Source: Oscillospiraceae bacterium (GTDB taxonomy: Bacteria > Bacillota > Clostridia > Oscillospirales > Ruminococcaceae). Taken from it: 64,000 bases of DNA. The stretch lies in contig JAGHIE010000014.1 of NCBI GenBank assembly GCA_017887325.1, positions 1 to 64,000 of the forward strand, given 5' to 3'. The translations under genes and the position numbers were made by a program. The notes under the pieces are model-generated. The model was not told the DNA's origin, ran no database searches, and worked only from the letters and a program-made list of their open reading frames with translations. Shown piece by piece: positions 34,401-42,777 of this stretch (positions are counted from its first letter, which is position 1; each line of letters starts with the position of its first letter).

Positions 34401-34513
34401 CTTACTGATAAATCAGCATTTTTATTACTTAATGCTACTACTGGAATAATAACACATAAATTTATAACCATTAATAAAGCTACTGATATCGATACGACTT
34501 TTTTTCTTAACAA
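31469..34513 (-). CDS. Sortase-anchored surface protein with cohesin-like and six Ig-like (Big_3) repeats
   Basis: A 1014-aa secreted protein. A signal peptide (1-27, ending PVVA) is followed by a cohesin-like domain (about 35-185, with GVQ-type NGIVGFQYDLTFSNELF). A short beta domain and six tandem Ig-like Big_3 repeats of about 75 residues (about 275-745) follow, each with the pattern K.DY..G..LDLSG..V...Y.. and a closing VTYK. A helical segment (about 760-815), an N/Q-rich spacer and a sorting signal MAKTGD with membrane helix and KKRK tail complete it. TTG at 34513 is taken as start because AAAGGAG lies 8 bases upstream; TTG at 34540 has no site. It is probably an adhesin or scaffold. The ligand is unknown. 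Confidence 0.85.
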   Translation of the reverse strand: MLRKKVVSISVALLMVINLCVIIPVVALSNKNADLSVSLSIQDDKKFYAVGDKVQVELNLDNYNENSNGIVGFQYDLTFSNELFDSVTFDKSQAKINSGDSYQVVENGNNSVTGLYVSSIEKPSQLNNINTENDDKGSYYVLPKDNKTIATFTLSVKDNISSELLEKNLVEDNYSLVFEDRDEESKINVSFNTDKINVINTIPTLTVNGKEYTNSTDLGVLDTDVTISSNREDDVIAVYKDEKAINAKNILSENGNYKVVLQDVTGKEIIVTFTIDKVELKSISIESQPDKLNYFVGDDIDLTGATIVENYSNGTKSQPIEVTKDMVDIKSFDKAGQQEVVVTYKDLKTSFFVTVDEKIVTTLDRIEVSTKLDCIYETQELSNEDFEVVGYYSDGTSSQIYGFEIDDSYKNVEVGQDATVMISYNGKTDTVVLPVKERKIVGIEVAKNPNKLDYVEKSNQELDLTGGQIKVNYNVGYSLLLDMTNEDIEVRGFNPTKIGSQDITVDYKGNTVTFKVNVSEKQVVSIVATQPTKTDYYIGQELDLSGVVVTATYNNDETKVIDIKDCDVSSIDNTTVGEKEIVITYKSKITSITVNYKDLEISKVELVGTPKTEYVEGSSFDTEGLSLKVYYKEVSKTDLISVTSDMYEAPDMSTIGVKNVVINYKGFSVNYDIEVKSKSLIDVVFEGKLEKVEYLQGQSIDLSGISVIAKYDNNTQEDVTDKVSVEFDNMTVSQNAKVKVSYDKYSKEYTVSVLSKENVDLFNQKINQIISKPITVSRDFYDELLSFKQEVENDISSMSALELQEVKDSYENFKNYFEEVKNSVLPTIENHKLNDNLYISVESGKLYFDEEIDVYEIKTSQKQEQAIKEKYGNNSKVVYHFKSDVSLKEREIIEATYKYNLNNPNVKVVMFTKDGLQEITSAYENNQVVFSGDINGEYVLVDVSTGTVVDNNSNDTQISQNNNQNNNSQQTQSATQMAKTGDNTNIKMIATVIIAIMVVAIVGLIVLVIIKKRK

Positions 34514-34558
34514 AACACTCTCTCCTTTCTTGAGATACAATTAATGCATTGTAACTTT

Positions 34559-34587
34559 AGTATATCAAATTATATTACAAATTGCAA
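34559..34587 (-). promoter_or_regulatory. Promoter of the Ig-repeat surface protein gene
   Basis: On the minus strand TTGCAA (34582-34587) and TATACT (34559-34564) are 17 bases apart. Confidence 0.6.
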
Positions 34588-34704
34588 GATAAAATTTACA
34601 AATTGTTACATTTATTACTAAAAAAATAATAATATTTTTATTTTTTTAGAGAATACTAAATATTGACCATAATTATGGTTAATATTTGAAAAGGAATTGA
34701 TTTT

Positions 34705-34887
34705 ATGAAAAAAAATATATCACCTATTTTCACAAGCATTGCAACAGCAACTTTAGTTGGTACTGCAACTTATATGATTTCTAATAAATCTTCAAAAAGA
34801 AATGTAAATAATTTAAAGAAAAATACAGGTAAAGCTTTAAAAACTGTAGGAAGTATTATGGAAAATGTTTCCTATATGATGAAATAA
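34705..34887 (+). CDS. Small membrane protein (60 aa), unknown function
   Basis: A 60-aa protein. One N-terminal hydrophobic segment (about 8-25, ISPIFTSIATATLVG) is followed by a short basic region (SSKRNVNNLKKNTGKAL) and a helical tail. Small Firmicutes proteins of this plan (YtxH-like) are common near housekeeping genes, but the role is unknown. AAAGGA lies 9 bases before ATG and a terminator follows directly, so it is a single-gene transcript. Confidence 0.65.
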   Translation: MKKNISPIFTSIATATLVGTATYMISNKSSKRNVNNLKKNTGKALKTVGSIMENVSYMMK

Positions 34888-34890
34888 ATA

Positions 34891-34925
34891 AAAAAGGTGT
34901 AGACAAAAAAGTCTACACCTTTTTT
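34891..34925 (+). terminator. Terminator of the small membrane protein gene
   Basis: AAAAAGGTGTAGAC / GTCTACACCTTTTT has an A6 loop and a T-run. Confidence 0.85.
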
Positions 34926-34927
34926 AT

Positions 34928-34956
34928 TTGAATAAATTTTATTTTTTTGGTATAAT
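34928..34956 (+). promoter_or_regulatory. Promoter of metA
   Basis: TTGAAT (34928-34933) and TATAAT (34951-34956) are 17 bases apart, with a 30-base leader. There is no room for a SAM riboswitch or T-box. Confidence 0.65.
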
Positions 34957-34995
34957 TATAACTAAATATATACGATGTGTAAAAGGAGTTATTTT

Positions 34996-35922
34996 ATGCC
35001 TATTAATATACCAGATTCCTTACCTGCTAAAGATATTTTAGAACAGGAAAATATCTATTTGATAACAAATGAACGAGCAAAACATCAAGACATTCGTCCA
35101 TTAAAAATTATTATACTAAACTTGATGCCTAAAAAAATAGAAACTGAAACACAACTTTTAAGACTTTTAGGAAACACACCATTACAAATAAACATAGAGC
35201 TTTTACAAACAGTTTCTCATGTTTCTAAAAATACAAACCAGGAACATCTTTTAAAATTCTATAAAACTTTTAATGATATAAAAGACGAATATTTTGACGG
35301 TTTAATTATTACAGGCGCTCCTGTAGAACAAATGCCTTTTGAAGAAGTAGACTATTGGGATGAATTGACAACTATTTTTGAATGGTCAAAATCTCATGTT
35401 TATTCAACTTTTCACATTTGTTGGGGTGCTCAAGCTGGACTATACTATCACTATGGTATTAATAAAATACCTTTAGAAGAAAAAATGTTTGGAATATTTC
35501 CTCACTATGTTACAGATGCAAATCATTTGTTAATGCGAGGATTTGACGAACTTTATTATGTTCCACATTCACGCCATACAACTATTGATGAAGATGCAGT
35601 TTTAAATCATCCAAGATTAAGAATTCTTTCATTTTCTGATATTTCTGGAGCAAATATAATCGCTGATAAAAACGGAAGATATTTCTTTGTTTGTGGTCAT
35701 TCAGAATATGATAGAAGAACACTAGCTGATGAATATTTTAGAGATAAAGATAAAGGATTAGATATCAAAATGCCTTATAATTACTTTCCTAACAATGATA
35801 CATCAAATAGACCTCCTTTTATCTGGAGAGGACATGCAAACTTGATGTTTAAAAACTGGCTTAATATAGTTTACCAACATACACCATTTGATATTACAGA
35901 ACTCAAAAATATGAAGATATAA
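34996..35922 (+). CDS. metA: Homoserine O-acetyltransferase (MetA family)
   Basis: A 308-aa enzyme activating homoserine for methionine synthesis. The catalytic Cys142 lies in HICWGAQ, and His235 and Glu237 in CGHSEYD. Residue 111 is Glu (GAPVEQ); in this family Glu111 favours acetyl-CoA and Gly111 succinyl-CoA, so acetyl transfer is predicted despite the usual succinyltransferase label. The start at 34996 (MPINIPDS) follows AAAGGAG; a longer in-frame reading to 34975 has no site. Single gene, convergent with sigE. Confidence 0.94.
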   Translation: MPINIPDSLPAKDILEQENIYLITNERAKHQDIRPLKIIILNLMPKKIETETQLLRLLGNTPLQINIELLQTVSHVSKNTNQEHLLKFYKTFNDIKDEYFDGLIITGAPVEQMPFEEVDYWDELTTIFEWSKSHVYSTFHICWGAQAGLYYHYGINKIPLEEKMFGIFPHYVTDANHLLMRGFDELYYVPHSRHTTIDEDAVLNHPRLRILSFSDISGANIIADKNGRYFFVCGHSEYDRRTLADEYFRDKDKGLDIKMPYNYFPNNDTSNRPPFIWRGHANLMFKNWLNIVYQHTPFDITELKNMKI

Positions 35923-35954
35923 AAAAAGAAACCATTAAGGTTTCTTTTTTTTAT
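35921..35954. terminator. Bidirectional terminator between metA and sigE
   Basis: AAAAAAAGAAACC / GGTTTCTTTTTTT has a 5-base loop. The stop codons of both genes touch it. Confidence 0.85.
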
Positions 35955-36664
35955 ATCACTTTTTCAAGTTCTAATTTTAAATTTTTTATAATTCTTTTTT
36001 CTAATCTTGAGATATATGATTGTGAAATACCGATATAATCTGCAACTTCTTTTTGGGTCATTTCTTCTCCTGTTACCAAACCAAATCGCATTTCCATTAT
36101 TTGTTTTTCTCTTGGTTGTAATTTATCAACACATTTTTTTAAAATATCCTTTTCAACTTCTGTTTCTATATCTTTATTTACGCTATCATTATCAGTACCC
36201 AAAATATCAGATAATAACAATTCATTTCCGTCCCAATCTACATTTAAAGGCTCGTCTATAGATATATCATTTTTGCATTGATTATTTTTCCTCAAATACA
36301 TCAATATTTCATTTTCAATACATCTTGAAGCATATGTTGCTAGCTTTATATTCTTTTCCGGCGAAAATGTGTTCACAGCTTTTATTAGACCTATTGTTCC
36401 TATAGATATTAAATCTTCTACATTTATTCCTGTTGACTCAAATTTTTTTGCAATATAAACAACTAGTCTTAAATTATGTACAATTAATTCTTCTTTAGCT
36501 TTCTTAGGGTTTATTGATAATTCTTCAAATATTATCTTTTCTTCTTCTTTACTTAGTGGTGCTGGTAATGATTCAGGTCCATTTATATAATGAATAGTGT
36601 TTAATATTCCGAGTTTATATAACACTTTGCTTATTTTCAATTTTATTTTTTGTATTAATAACAT
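35951..36664 (-). CDS. sigE: Sporulation sigma factor SigE (pro-form)
   Basis: A 237-aa sigma-70 family factor for the mother cell. The N-terminal amphipathic pro-sequence (about residues 1-27) is the part removed by SpoIIGA. Region 2 has [30 protein letters not shown] and FATYASR-like [14 protein letters not shown]. Region 4 has [14 protein letters not shown] and [21 protein letters not shown]. It follows spoIIGA by 17 bp, the conserved order. The sigG gene that usually comes next is absent. Confidence 0.95.
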   Translation of the reverse strand: MLLIQKIKLKISKVLYKLGILNTIHYINGPESLPAPLSKEEEKIIFEELSINPKKAKEELIVHNLRLVVYIAKKFESTGINVEDLISIGTIGLIKAVNTFSPEKNIKLATYASRCIENEILMYLRKNNQCKNDISIDEPLNVDWDGNELLLSDILGTDNDSVNKDIETEVEKDILKKCVDKLQPREKQIMEMRFGLVTGEEMTQKEVADYIGISQSYISRLEKRIIKNLKLELEKVI

Positions 36665-36681
36665 AATTATATCTCCTTGAT

Positions 36682-37539
36682 TTATAATAAGTTCAATCCA
36701 ATTAATGCGTCAAATTCTCCGTTTGATATTTTATCACAAGTTAATGCTATAACAGCTTGTTTTTCTATATTTTCATCTTCTTTTTTATATGTTATTTTAT
36801 CAGCTTTAAATCCAACCAACATATTACTTCCAGTAACAGTGTTTACTAATACTAACTTTAATTTCTTTTTCCAATAATTGTTTTTTATTTTTTCAATATC
36901 CTTATTGTAAATGAAATCATAATCTTCTTTTGAAAAAACACTTTTCACTTTATCTATCTCACACATAACTATAGGTAAACTAGTCATAATATCAACCAAC
37001 TGGTTTCCTGTATCTAAAAATGAGTTTAATAATATTTTACTATTATTAATCTCAATTTCTATTGGAACTATCTGATTTTTCATTACTTTCTTATTTAATA
37101 AATAACTTACAACTTGTATTATTAAATATGAGATTATTGTACAGATACATAAAACTACTGCAGATATATTAAAATATACTATCCCATTCTCATACATCAT
37201 TCCTACAGGATTTACAAAAGAATATATTGCTATCATTAACCCTGCATATACAAAATTTATAACATAAAAAAATACAAGAGTTTTTAATGTTTGCTTTCTA
37301 TTTTGTACGCCAAAAGCTATCAATACTAAAATAAATGAAACTATTATTTTTATAATATTCAAAACAATATTAGGTATAAACTGAACAAATATTATTAATG
37401 AATATAATCCTCCTAAAAAAGAAGAAATCACAATTCTGTATTGTTTAGCTGGTATATGTAATATAGTCTGTGTAGATTTTAATAAAAAGTAATTTACAAA
37501 AAGATTAATAAGTAATAATACATCAACATATATGTTCGT
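36682..37539 (-). CDS. spoIIGA: Sigma-E processing peptidase SpoIIGA, apparent ACG start
   Basis: A 285-aa membrane aspartic protease that cleaves pro-SigE. Five N-terminal membrane helices lead to a soluble domain with the catalytic [12 protein letters not shown] (DTG). The usual N-terminus can be read upstream of the first GTG (37431): [15 protein letters not shown], then [19 protein letters not shown]. That stretch is in frame and matches the family, but it has no ATG, GTG or TTG. The codon at the expected start is ACG (37537-37539), exactly 9 bases after GGAGGT (37549-37554). A non-standard start or a sequence error is implied. sigE follows 17 bp downstream. Confidence 0.85.
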   Translation of the reverse strand, partial: TNIYVDVLLLINLFVNYFLLKSTQTILHIPAKQYRIVISSFLGGLYSLIIFVQFIPNIVLNIIKIIVSFILVLIAFGVQNRKQTLKTLVFFYVINFVYAGLMIAIYSFVNPVGMMYENGIVYFNISAVVLCICTIISYLIIQVVSYLLNKKVMKNQIVPIEIEINNSKILLNSFLDTGNQLVDIMTSLPIVMCEIDKVKSVFSKEDYDFIYNKDIEKIKNNYWKKKLKLVLVNTVTGSNMLVGFKADKITYKKEDENIEKQAVIALTCDKISNGEFDALIGLNLL

Positions 37540-37663
37540 ATTTTATACACCTCCTATATTGTGATATTATGTCCTTCTTACTTATTTATTATATTCTTTT
37601 AGACTATAAAAAAATGTCATTTTTTATCTGACATTTTTACATAGTATTTGTCTTTTAAAATAA

Positions 37664-37698
37664 AAAAATAGTAGACATAAAAATGTCTACTATTTTTG
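37664..37698 (-). terminator. Terminator of clpE
   Basis: AAAATAGTAGACAT / ATGTCTACTATTTT has a 4-base loop and a T-run and lies just after the clpE stop codon on the minus strand. Confidence 0.85.
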
Positions 37699-37700
37699 TT

Positions 37701-40004
37701 TTATTCTGTAACTAAATCTAATTCATCGTCTTTAACTGTTAAACCTAAAAGTTTTGGTGGATTTTCAAATTTATCTATTAAAACATTTGCTATTTTATCT
37801 TCTACATATTTTCTTATAACTTTTCTTAAATCTCTTGCTGAGAATTTACCACCATCAGCTAATTCAACAATTTTTTCTAAAGATTTATCATCGTAGTTAA
37901 ATTTAATTCCTTTATCTTTTAGTGGTTCTTTCAATTCATCTAACATTAGAGAAGAAATGGTTTTTAGTTCTTCTTTTCCTAAAGTATTAAATACAACTAC
38001 TTCGTCAACCCTACCTAAAAATTCAGGTCTTAAAAATTCACCTAATGCTTTTAATGCTTTATCTTTAGCAATTTCATTAGCAGTTTTATTAAATCCAACA
38101 ATACTGCTCTTATCTGATGAACCAGCATTTGATGTCATTGCTATAACAGTATTTTCAAAGTTTACTGTTCTACCTTGAGCATCAGTAACTCTACCTTCGT
38201 CTAATATTTGAAGTAATATGTTCATTATATCTGGATGAGCTTTTTCTATTTCATCAAATAAAATAACAGAATATGGTTTTCTTCTTACTTTTTCTGTTAA
38301 TTGACCAGCTTCATCATATCCTACGTATCCTGGAGGTGACCCAATAAGTTTTGACACTGCATGTTTTTCCATGTATTCAGTCATATCAAGTCTTATTAAT
38401 GGATCAACTGAATCAAATAATTCTTCTGCTAATACTTTTACTAATTCTGTTTTACCTACACCAGTAGGTCCAACAAATATAAATGATGCCGGTCTTTTGC
38501 GTTTAGACAATTGTACTCTACTTCTCTTAATAGCATTAACTACTTCATGTATAGCTTGATCTTGACCTATAATTTTTGATTTTAGATTATTTTCTAAATC
38601 AACTATTTTTTGATATTCATTTTCTTTTATTTTTGTTGCTGGAATTCCAGTCCATAGTTCTATAACTCTTGCTATATCGTCAACTTCAACTTGAATATCT
38701 TGTATTTTAGGTTCAATAGCTTTCAAATCTTCTTTACATTTAATTATGTCTGCTTTAGTTTTAGCAATAGCCTCATAATCTATAGCTTCTGGATCACTTT
38801 CAAGTTCTTCTTGTTTATCCATTAAAGCTTTTAACTCTTTATTTAACTTTTCATATTCAGTTAAATCTTTATTTCTAATAGAACAACATGAACAAGCTTC
38901 GTCTAATAGGTCAATTGCTTTATCTGGTAAAAATCTATCTGTGATATATCTTTCTGATAAATTAACTGCTAAATGAACTATATATTCACTTGCTTTTACT
39001 TTATGGTGCATTTCATAATATTTTTTTATACCCATTAATACATCTATAGTTTCATCAATAGTTGGTTCAGTTATATTAACAGGTTGGAATCTTCTTTCTA
39101 ATGCTGAGTCTTTTTCAATATATTTTCTATATTCATTAAAAGTAGTAGCACCTATTACTTGAATTTCACCTCTTGATAAAGCTGGTTTCAAAATATTTGC
39201 AGCACTCATTGAGCCTTCTGAATCTCCAGCACCTACAATTGTGTGAACTTCATCTATAAATAGAATAATATTTCCAGCTGATTTAACTTCATCAATTAAA
39301 CCTTTTACTCTGCTTTCAAATTGACCTCTAAATTGTGTACCTGCTACTAAAGAAGTTAAATCTAACAAATAAACTTCTTTATCTTGCAAACGGAAAGGAA
39401 CATCTCCATTAACAATCTTTTGAGCGATTCCTTCTGCAACAGCTGTTTTACCTACACCTGGTTCACCAATTAAGCAAGGATTATTTTTACTTCTTCTGCT
39501 TAATATTTGAATAATTCTATAAATCTCTCTATCTCTACCGATAATATTGTCAAGCATTCCATCTCTTGCTTTTTGAGTTAGATTTGTACAATAATTATCT
39601 AAGAATTTACGTTTTTTATTTTTAGCTTGTTTTTTACCATTTGATTTAGTGTTAGAAGATTTTTCTTCTTCTGGTATAGTTAAAGCTGTATCTTCATCAC
39701 CATTATCGCCTTTTAAACTACCCATTAAGTCGCCTATATTCCCCATCATATTTTGCATAAAGTTAGGTAAAGTATCAGCTCCGCCTGATTCGAACATATC
39801 TCCGTCCATCAAGCCTTCCATTTGTTCACTCATTTGTTCTAATTCTTCATCGGTAATGCCCATTTGTTGCATCAAAGAATTTACTTGAGGAATCCCCAAT
39901 TCTTTTGCACATTTTAAGCACAAACCCTCATTTACTGTTTTATCGCCTTCCATTTTAGATATAAACAAAACAGCCATTCGTTTTTTACATCTATTACAAA
40001 TCAT
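37701..40004 (-). CDS. clpE: ATP-dependent Clp protease ATPase ClpE
   Basis: A 767-aa AAA+ unfoldase with two ATPase domains. In place of the ClpC N-domain it has the ClpE zinc finger: CNRC (3-6) and CLKC (29-32), exactly CX2C-X22-CX2C. An acidic/Met-rich linker follows, then D1 with Walker A GEPGVGKTAVA and DEVHTIVGAG, a short coiled-coil middle domain (about 400-450), and D2 with GPTGVGKTELV and FDEIEKAHPDI. It feeds misfolded proteins to ClpP. No CtsR boxes or CIRCE element are visible upstream, so its regulation differs from Bacillus. Single-gene transcript. Confidence 0.92.
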   Translation of the reverse strand: MICNRCKKRMAVLFISKMEGDKTVNEGLCLKCAKELGIPQVNSLMQQMGITDEELEQMSEQMEGLMDGDMFESGGADTLPNFMQNMMGNIGDLMGSLKGDNGDEDTALTIPEEEKSSNTKSNGKKQAKNKKRKFLDNYCTNLTQKARDGMLDNIIGRDREIYRIIQILSRRSKNNPCLIGEPGVGKTAVAEGIAQKIVNGDVPFRLQDKEVYLLDLTSLVAGTQFRGQFESRVKGLIDEVKSAGNIILFIDEVHTIVGAGDSEGSMSAANILKPALSRGEIQVIGATTFNEYRKYIEKDSALERRFQPVNITEPTIDETIDVLMGIKKYYEMHHKVKASEYIVHLAVNLSERYITDRFLPDKAIDLLDEACSCCSIRNKDLTEYEKLNKELKALMDKQEELESDPEAIDYEAIAKTKADIIKCKEDLKAIEPKIQDIQVEVDDIARVIELWTGIPATKIKENEYQKIVDLENNLKSKIIGQDQAIHEVVNAIKRSRVQLSKRKRPASFIFVGPTGVGKTELVKVLAEELFDSVDPLIRLDMTEYMEKHAVSKLIGSPPGYVGYDEAGQLTEKVRRKPYSVILFDEIEKAHPDIMNILLQILDEGRVTDAQGRTVNFENTVIAMTSNAGSSDKSSIVGFNKTANEIAKDKALKALGEFLRPEFLGRVDEVVVFNTLGKEELKTISSLMLDELKEPLKDKGIKFNYDDKSLEKIVELADGGKFSARDLRKVIRKYVEDKIANVLIDKFENPPKLLGLTVKDDELDLVTE

Positions 40005-40070
40005 TTATTTTCTCCTATTCTAAAAACAACATTGTTTTAATTTATAATATAATTTTACTCTTAATATTAT

Positions 40071-40098
40071 ATTATAATCATTTATCTTAATATAACAA
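40071..40098 (-). promoter_or_regulatory. Probable promoter of clpE
   Basis: On the minus strand TTGTTA (40093-40098) and TATAAT (40071-40076) are 16 bases apart, in an AT-rich gap with no recognisable CtsR operator. Confidence 0.45.
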
Positions 40099-40140
40099 TA
40101 TCCTATTTTTAAATACTTTATGTATATTTACTAAACATAC

Positions 40141-40839
40141 CTAAAAAATTGATATTACAAAATCATATATATTTTTAAATAATAAACTATTATTTATAGT
40201 TTCCATATTTAAAAATGACATATTTCCTTTAGAAAAACCTATAACTAAATATAATATATTTGTTAAAATAACAATTATTATTCCAGCTTGAATTAAACCC
40301 AATACCAATCCAAATATTGAATTAATACCACCTATAATAGGAATTCTATTTATAAAAGTTAATCTTCTTGCTACAAATTTTAGTATAAATAAAATTATAA
40401 AGAATAGTATTACACATACAATACTTTGTATCATCATTTGTATTGTTGGTGTTATAAAATTATTTGTTAAAGCCGTTGATATTTGATTAACTGAATTATC
40501 TATAGTATTTCCTACCATGCTTCCATCTTTAAAAGGAACTAAATATTTAATCATATAAGGAAGTTGTTCATATACATCTGCTAATGAAGCTGTAGCATTT
40601 TGACCAACTATTCCATTAACTTTATCTTGAACATATGTCAATAAATTTGGTTGTATTACTGACATAATAAAACTAGATACTATTCTACTTAAAATAATTG
40701 AAGCGATTATAGAAATAACATAACTAAAAAAGCTTACTAATGTTCTTGCAAAGCCTCTTTTATATCCTAATATCGCACAACCTGCTACAATAACTATAAC
40801 AAATATGTCCAATAAAACAGACCATAAATTACTATACAC
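40141..40839 (-). CDS. CvpA family membrane protein
   Basis: A 232-aa protein with four membrane helices. It carries the CvpA pattern LDIFVIVIVAGCAILGYKRGFARTL at the N-terminus and IPIIGGINSIFGLVLGLIQAG near residues 165-185. The family is named for colicin V production but is a general envelope protein in Firmicutes. The start is GTG, overlapping the last base of the DUF5711 stop with AAGGTGG 5 bases upstream. It is the last gene of the long leftward ruv-ecf block. Confidence 0.85.
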   Translation of the reverse strand: MYSNLWSVLLDIFVIVIVAGCAILGYKRGFARTLVSFFSYVISIIASIILSRIVSSFIMSVIQPNLLTYVQDKVNGIVGQNATASLADVYEQLPYMIKYLVPFKDGSMVGNTIDNSVNQISTALTNNFITPTIQMMIQSIVCVILFFIILFILKFVARRLTFINRIPIIGGINSIFGLVLGLIQAGIIIVILTNILYLVIGFSKGNMSFLNMETINNSLLFKNIYDFVISIF

Positions 40840-42014
40840 TATTCCACCTTCTCTTTTTCCACTTTATATAGATAATCTGCATTCATAGCATATACTTGTT
40901 CCCCTATGATAGCAACTTCACTATACCCCTTGTTATTATCATATTTTTCCAATTCTTCTAATTCATAGTTATATTTTAGTATATTTTCATCTGTCAATAC
41001 AACTATTCTATTATCACTAATATACACATCTTCAATTTTGCCAGAAAAACTTGCATTAGATATTACTTCATTTTCATCATCTAACATAATAATATTGACT
41101 TTGTTAAATTCCATAACATCTTCTACAAATAATATACTTTTACCATTGATATAGTCTATATGCTGTAAATCTCCTTCTAACTCATATCTATTAATTTCTT
41201 TGCCCTTATTATTTAATATAACAACAGCTCTATTAGTAAATGTATATATTTTTTCATTTTTATAATTTGTTTTATAAACAGTTTCTCCATTAAACTGTTT
41301 TTCAAGAATTACGGTATCTTTTTCTTTTTTAAAGTCTAATAATCTAACTACAGAAGATAATTTTCCGTCTTGTGTAGTTTGCATAGTTAATATACCTTTT
41401 TTATTTCCAACAAAACTAAAAGAAGTTATATATTTTTTATTTTCGCTGTATTTATAAATTTGATTTAAAGAAGGGTCATACACAATCAAAGCACCATTAA
41501 ATCTATCTTCAAAAGTAACAATTGCAACATAACCGTCTTCGTTTATTTCAGCAAATAATATCTTGTTTTCTAGTTCTATTTCTCCAACTTCTCTGTCTTT
41601 ATAATCTACCCTAACTTTGTATCCATTAGTTTCATAAGTTAATATTCTATTTCCACTAACTTTTACAATAGGATTAACATTTCTATGTACTATCTCTCCA
41701 CTTTTCTTAGCAGATTGTGTATAAAAAATATTTTTAGATTTTCCTAAAACTGCTACATGTCCATCAACTACTTCTAAATCTACTGGTGATTCCCCTTTTA
41801 AATTTATAGGATAAGTAGTAACTTCTGACTTATGAGAATCAACTTTTTGTTTTATTCCTTCTATTGTGAAAAATACCAATAATACTACTATTGCTATACA
41901 CAATATAATTAATATTTTTTTTGTTAATTGTTTGTATTTTTTCTTTTTTCTATACTTATTTATATCATATAGATCATCCTGATCATTCATATTTCGATTA
42001 ACTCTATTAATCAT
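40839..42014 (-). CDS. DUF5711 family protein, membrane-anchored beta-propeller
   Basis: A 391-aa protein. A basic cytoplasmic head (KYRKKKKYKQLTKK) and one membrane helix (about 35-55) precede an extracellular beta-propeller of about 330 residues with recurring GNKKGILTMQT- and VAVLGKSKNIFYT-like blades. It belongs to the DUF5711 family; no function is known. The start at 42014 (MINRVNRN) is chosen because GGAG lies 8 bases upstream; it overlaps the truA stop by 8 bp. cvpA follows with a 1-bp overlap, so the three genes are coupled. Confidence 0.78.
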   Translation of the reverse strand: MINRVNRNMNDQDDLYDINKYRKKKKYKQLTKKILIILCIAIVVLLVFFTIEGIKQKVDSHKSEVTTYPINLKGESPVDLEVVDGHVAVLGKSKNIFYTQSAKKSGEIVHRNVNPIVKVSGNRILTYETNGYKVRVDYKDREVGEIELENKILFAEINEDGYVAIVTFEDRFNGALIVYDPSLNQIYKYSENKKYITSFSFVGNKKGILTMQTTQDGKLSSVVRLLDFKKEKDTVILEKQFNGETVYKTNYKNEKIYTFTNRAVVILNNKGKEINRYELEGDLQHIDYINGKSILFVEDVMEFNKVNIIMLDDENEVISNASFSGKIEDVYISDNRIVVLTDENILKYNYELEELEKYDNNKGYSEVAIIGEQVYAMNADYLYKVEKEKVE

Positions 42015-42759
42015 AGTTTTCATCTCCATAAAATACTTGATTTAAGTACAATCCTTGTGGTTTAGCAGTTTTTCCAGCATTTTTTCTGTCTTTACTGTAT
42101 ATAATTTTTTTAACAACACTCTTATCTAATTTCTTTTCGTGTAATTCAATTAAAGTACCAACCATAATCCTAACCATATTATATAAAAAACCATCTCCGC
42201 GTACTCTAAATATTACTAAATCACCATCTCTACTAACACTACAATCATAAATTGTTCTAGTAGTATCCATTTCTTTTCCACCAGTAGCACAAAAAGCTTT
42301 GAAGTCATAAGTTCCAATAAACTCTTTTGCACACTCGTTCATATAATCAACATTTAATTTACCTTTATAATGTAATGCTAAATCTTTCAAAAAAGGATTT
42401 TTTATATCGTTATTCCAAATTTTATAAATATACTCTTTACTCACACAGTTATATCGTGAGTGAAAATCATCAGAAACTTCTACACAGGATTTTACACATA
42501 TATCTTCAGGCAAAACAGAATTTAAAGCAATAACAAATTTTTCTTCTGGTATGCTACACTCTGTTTTCATATTGAAATAATAGTTATTTGCATGAACTTT
42601 AGAATCTGTTCTAGAACAACCAACTATATTTTCTCTCACCTTTATAACTTTTTCAATTCCATCTTGTAAGGTTTCAGCCACTGTTATAGCATTTTCTTGT
42701 ACTTGATACCCATGATAATTAGTACCATTATAAGATATATTAAATAATAAATTTCTCAT
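42007..42759 (-). CDS. truA: tRNA pseudouridine synthase A
   Basis: A 250-aa enzyme making pseudouridine at positions 38-40 of tRNA anticodon stems. The catalytic Asp lies in VGCSRTDSKVHANNY (about 47-61), a variant of the usual GRTDxGVHA. FHSRYNCVSKEYIYKI, GTYDFKAFCATGG and the DGFLYNMVRIMVGTL motif complete it. It follows ecfT by 18 bp; ecfA1-ecfA2-ecfT-truA is a classic Firmicutes order. Confidence 0.94.
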   Translation of the reverse strand: MRNLLFNISYNGTNYHGYQVQENAITVAETLQDGIEKVIKVRENIVGCSRTDSKVHANNYYFNMKTECSIPEEKFVIALNSVLPEDICVKSCVEVSDDFHSRYNCVSKEYIYKIWNNDIKNPFLKDLALHYKGKLNVDYMNECAKEFIGTYDFKAFCATGGKEMDTTRTIYDCSVSRDGDLVIFRVRGDGFLYNMVRIMVGTLIELHEKKLDKSVVKKIIYSKDRKNAGKTAKPQGLYLNQVFYGDENYD

Positions 42760-42777
42760 AAATAAACCCTTTATAAA

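Noticed and set aside
34957-34995. SAM riboswitch or T-box upstream of metA
   Set aside because: The leader between promoter and start is only about 30 bases and has no such motif.
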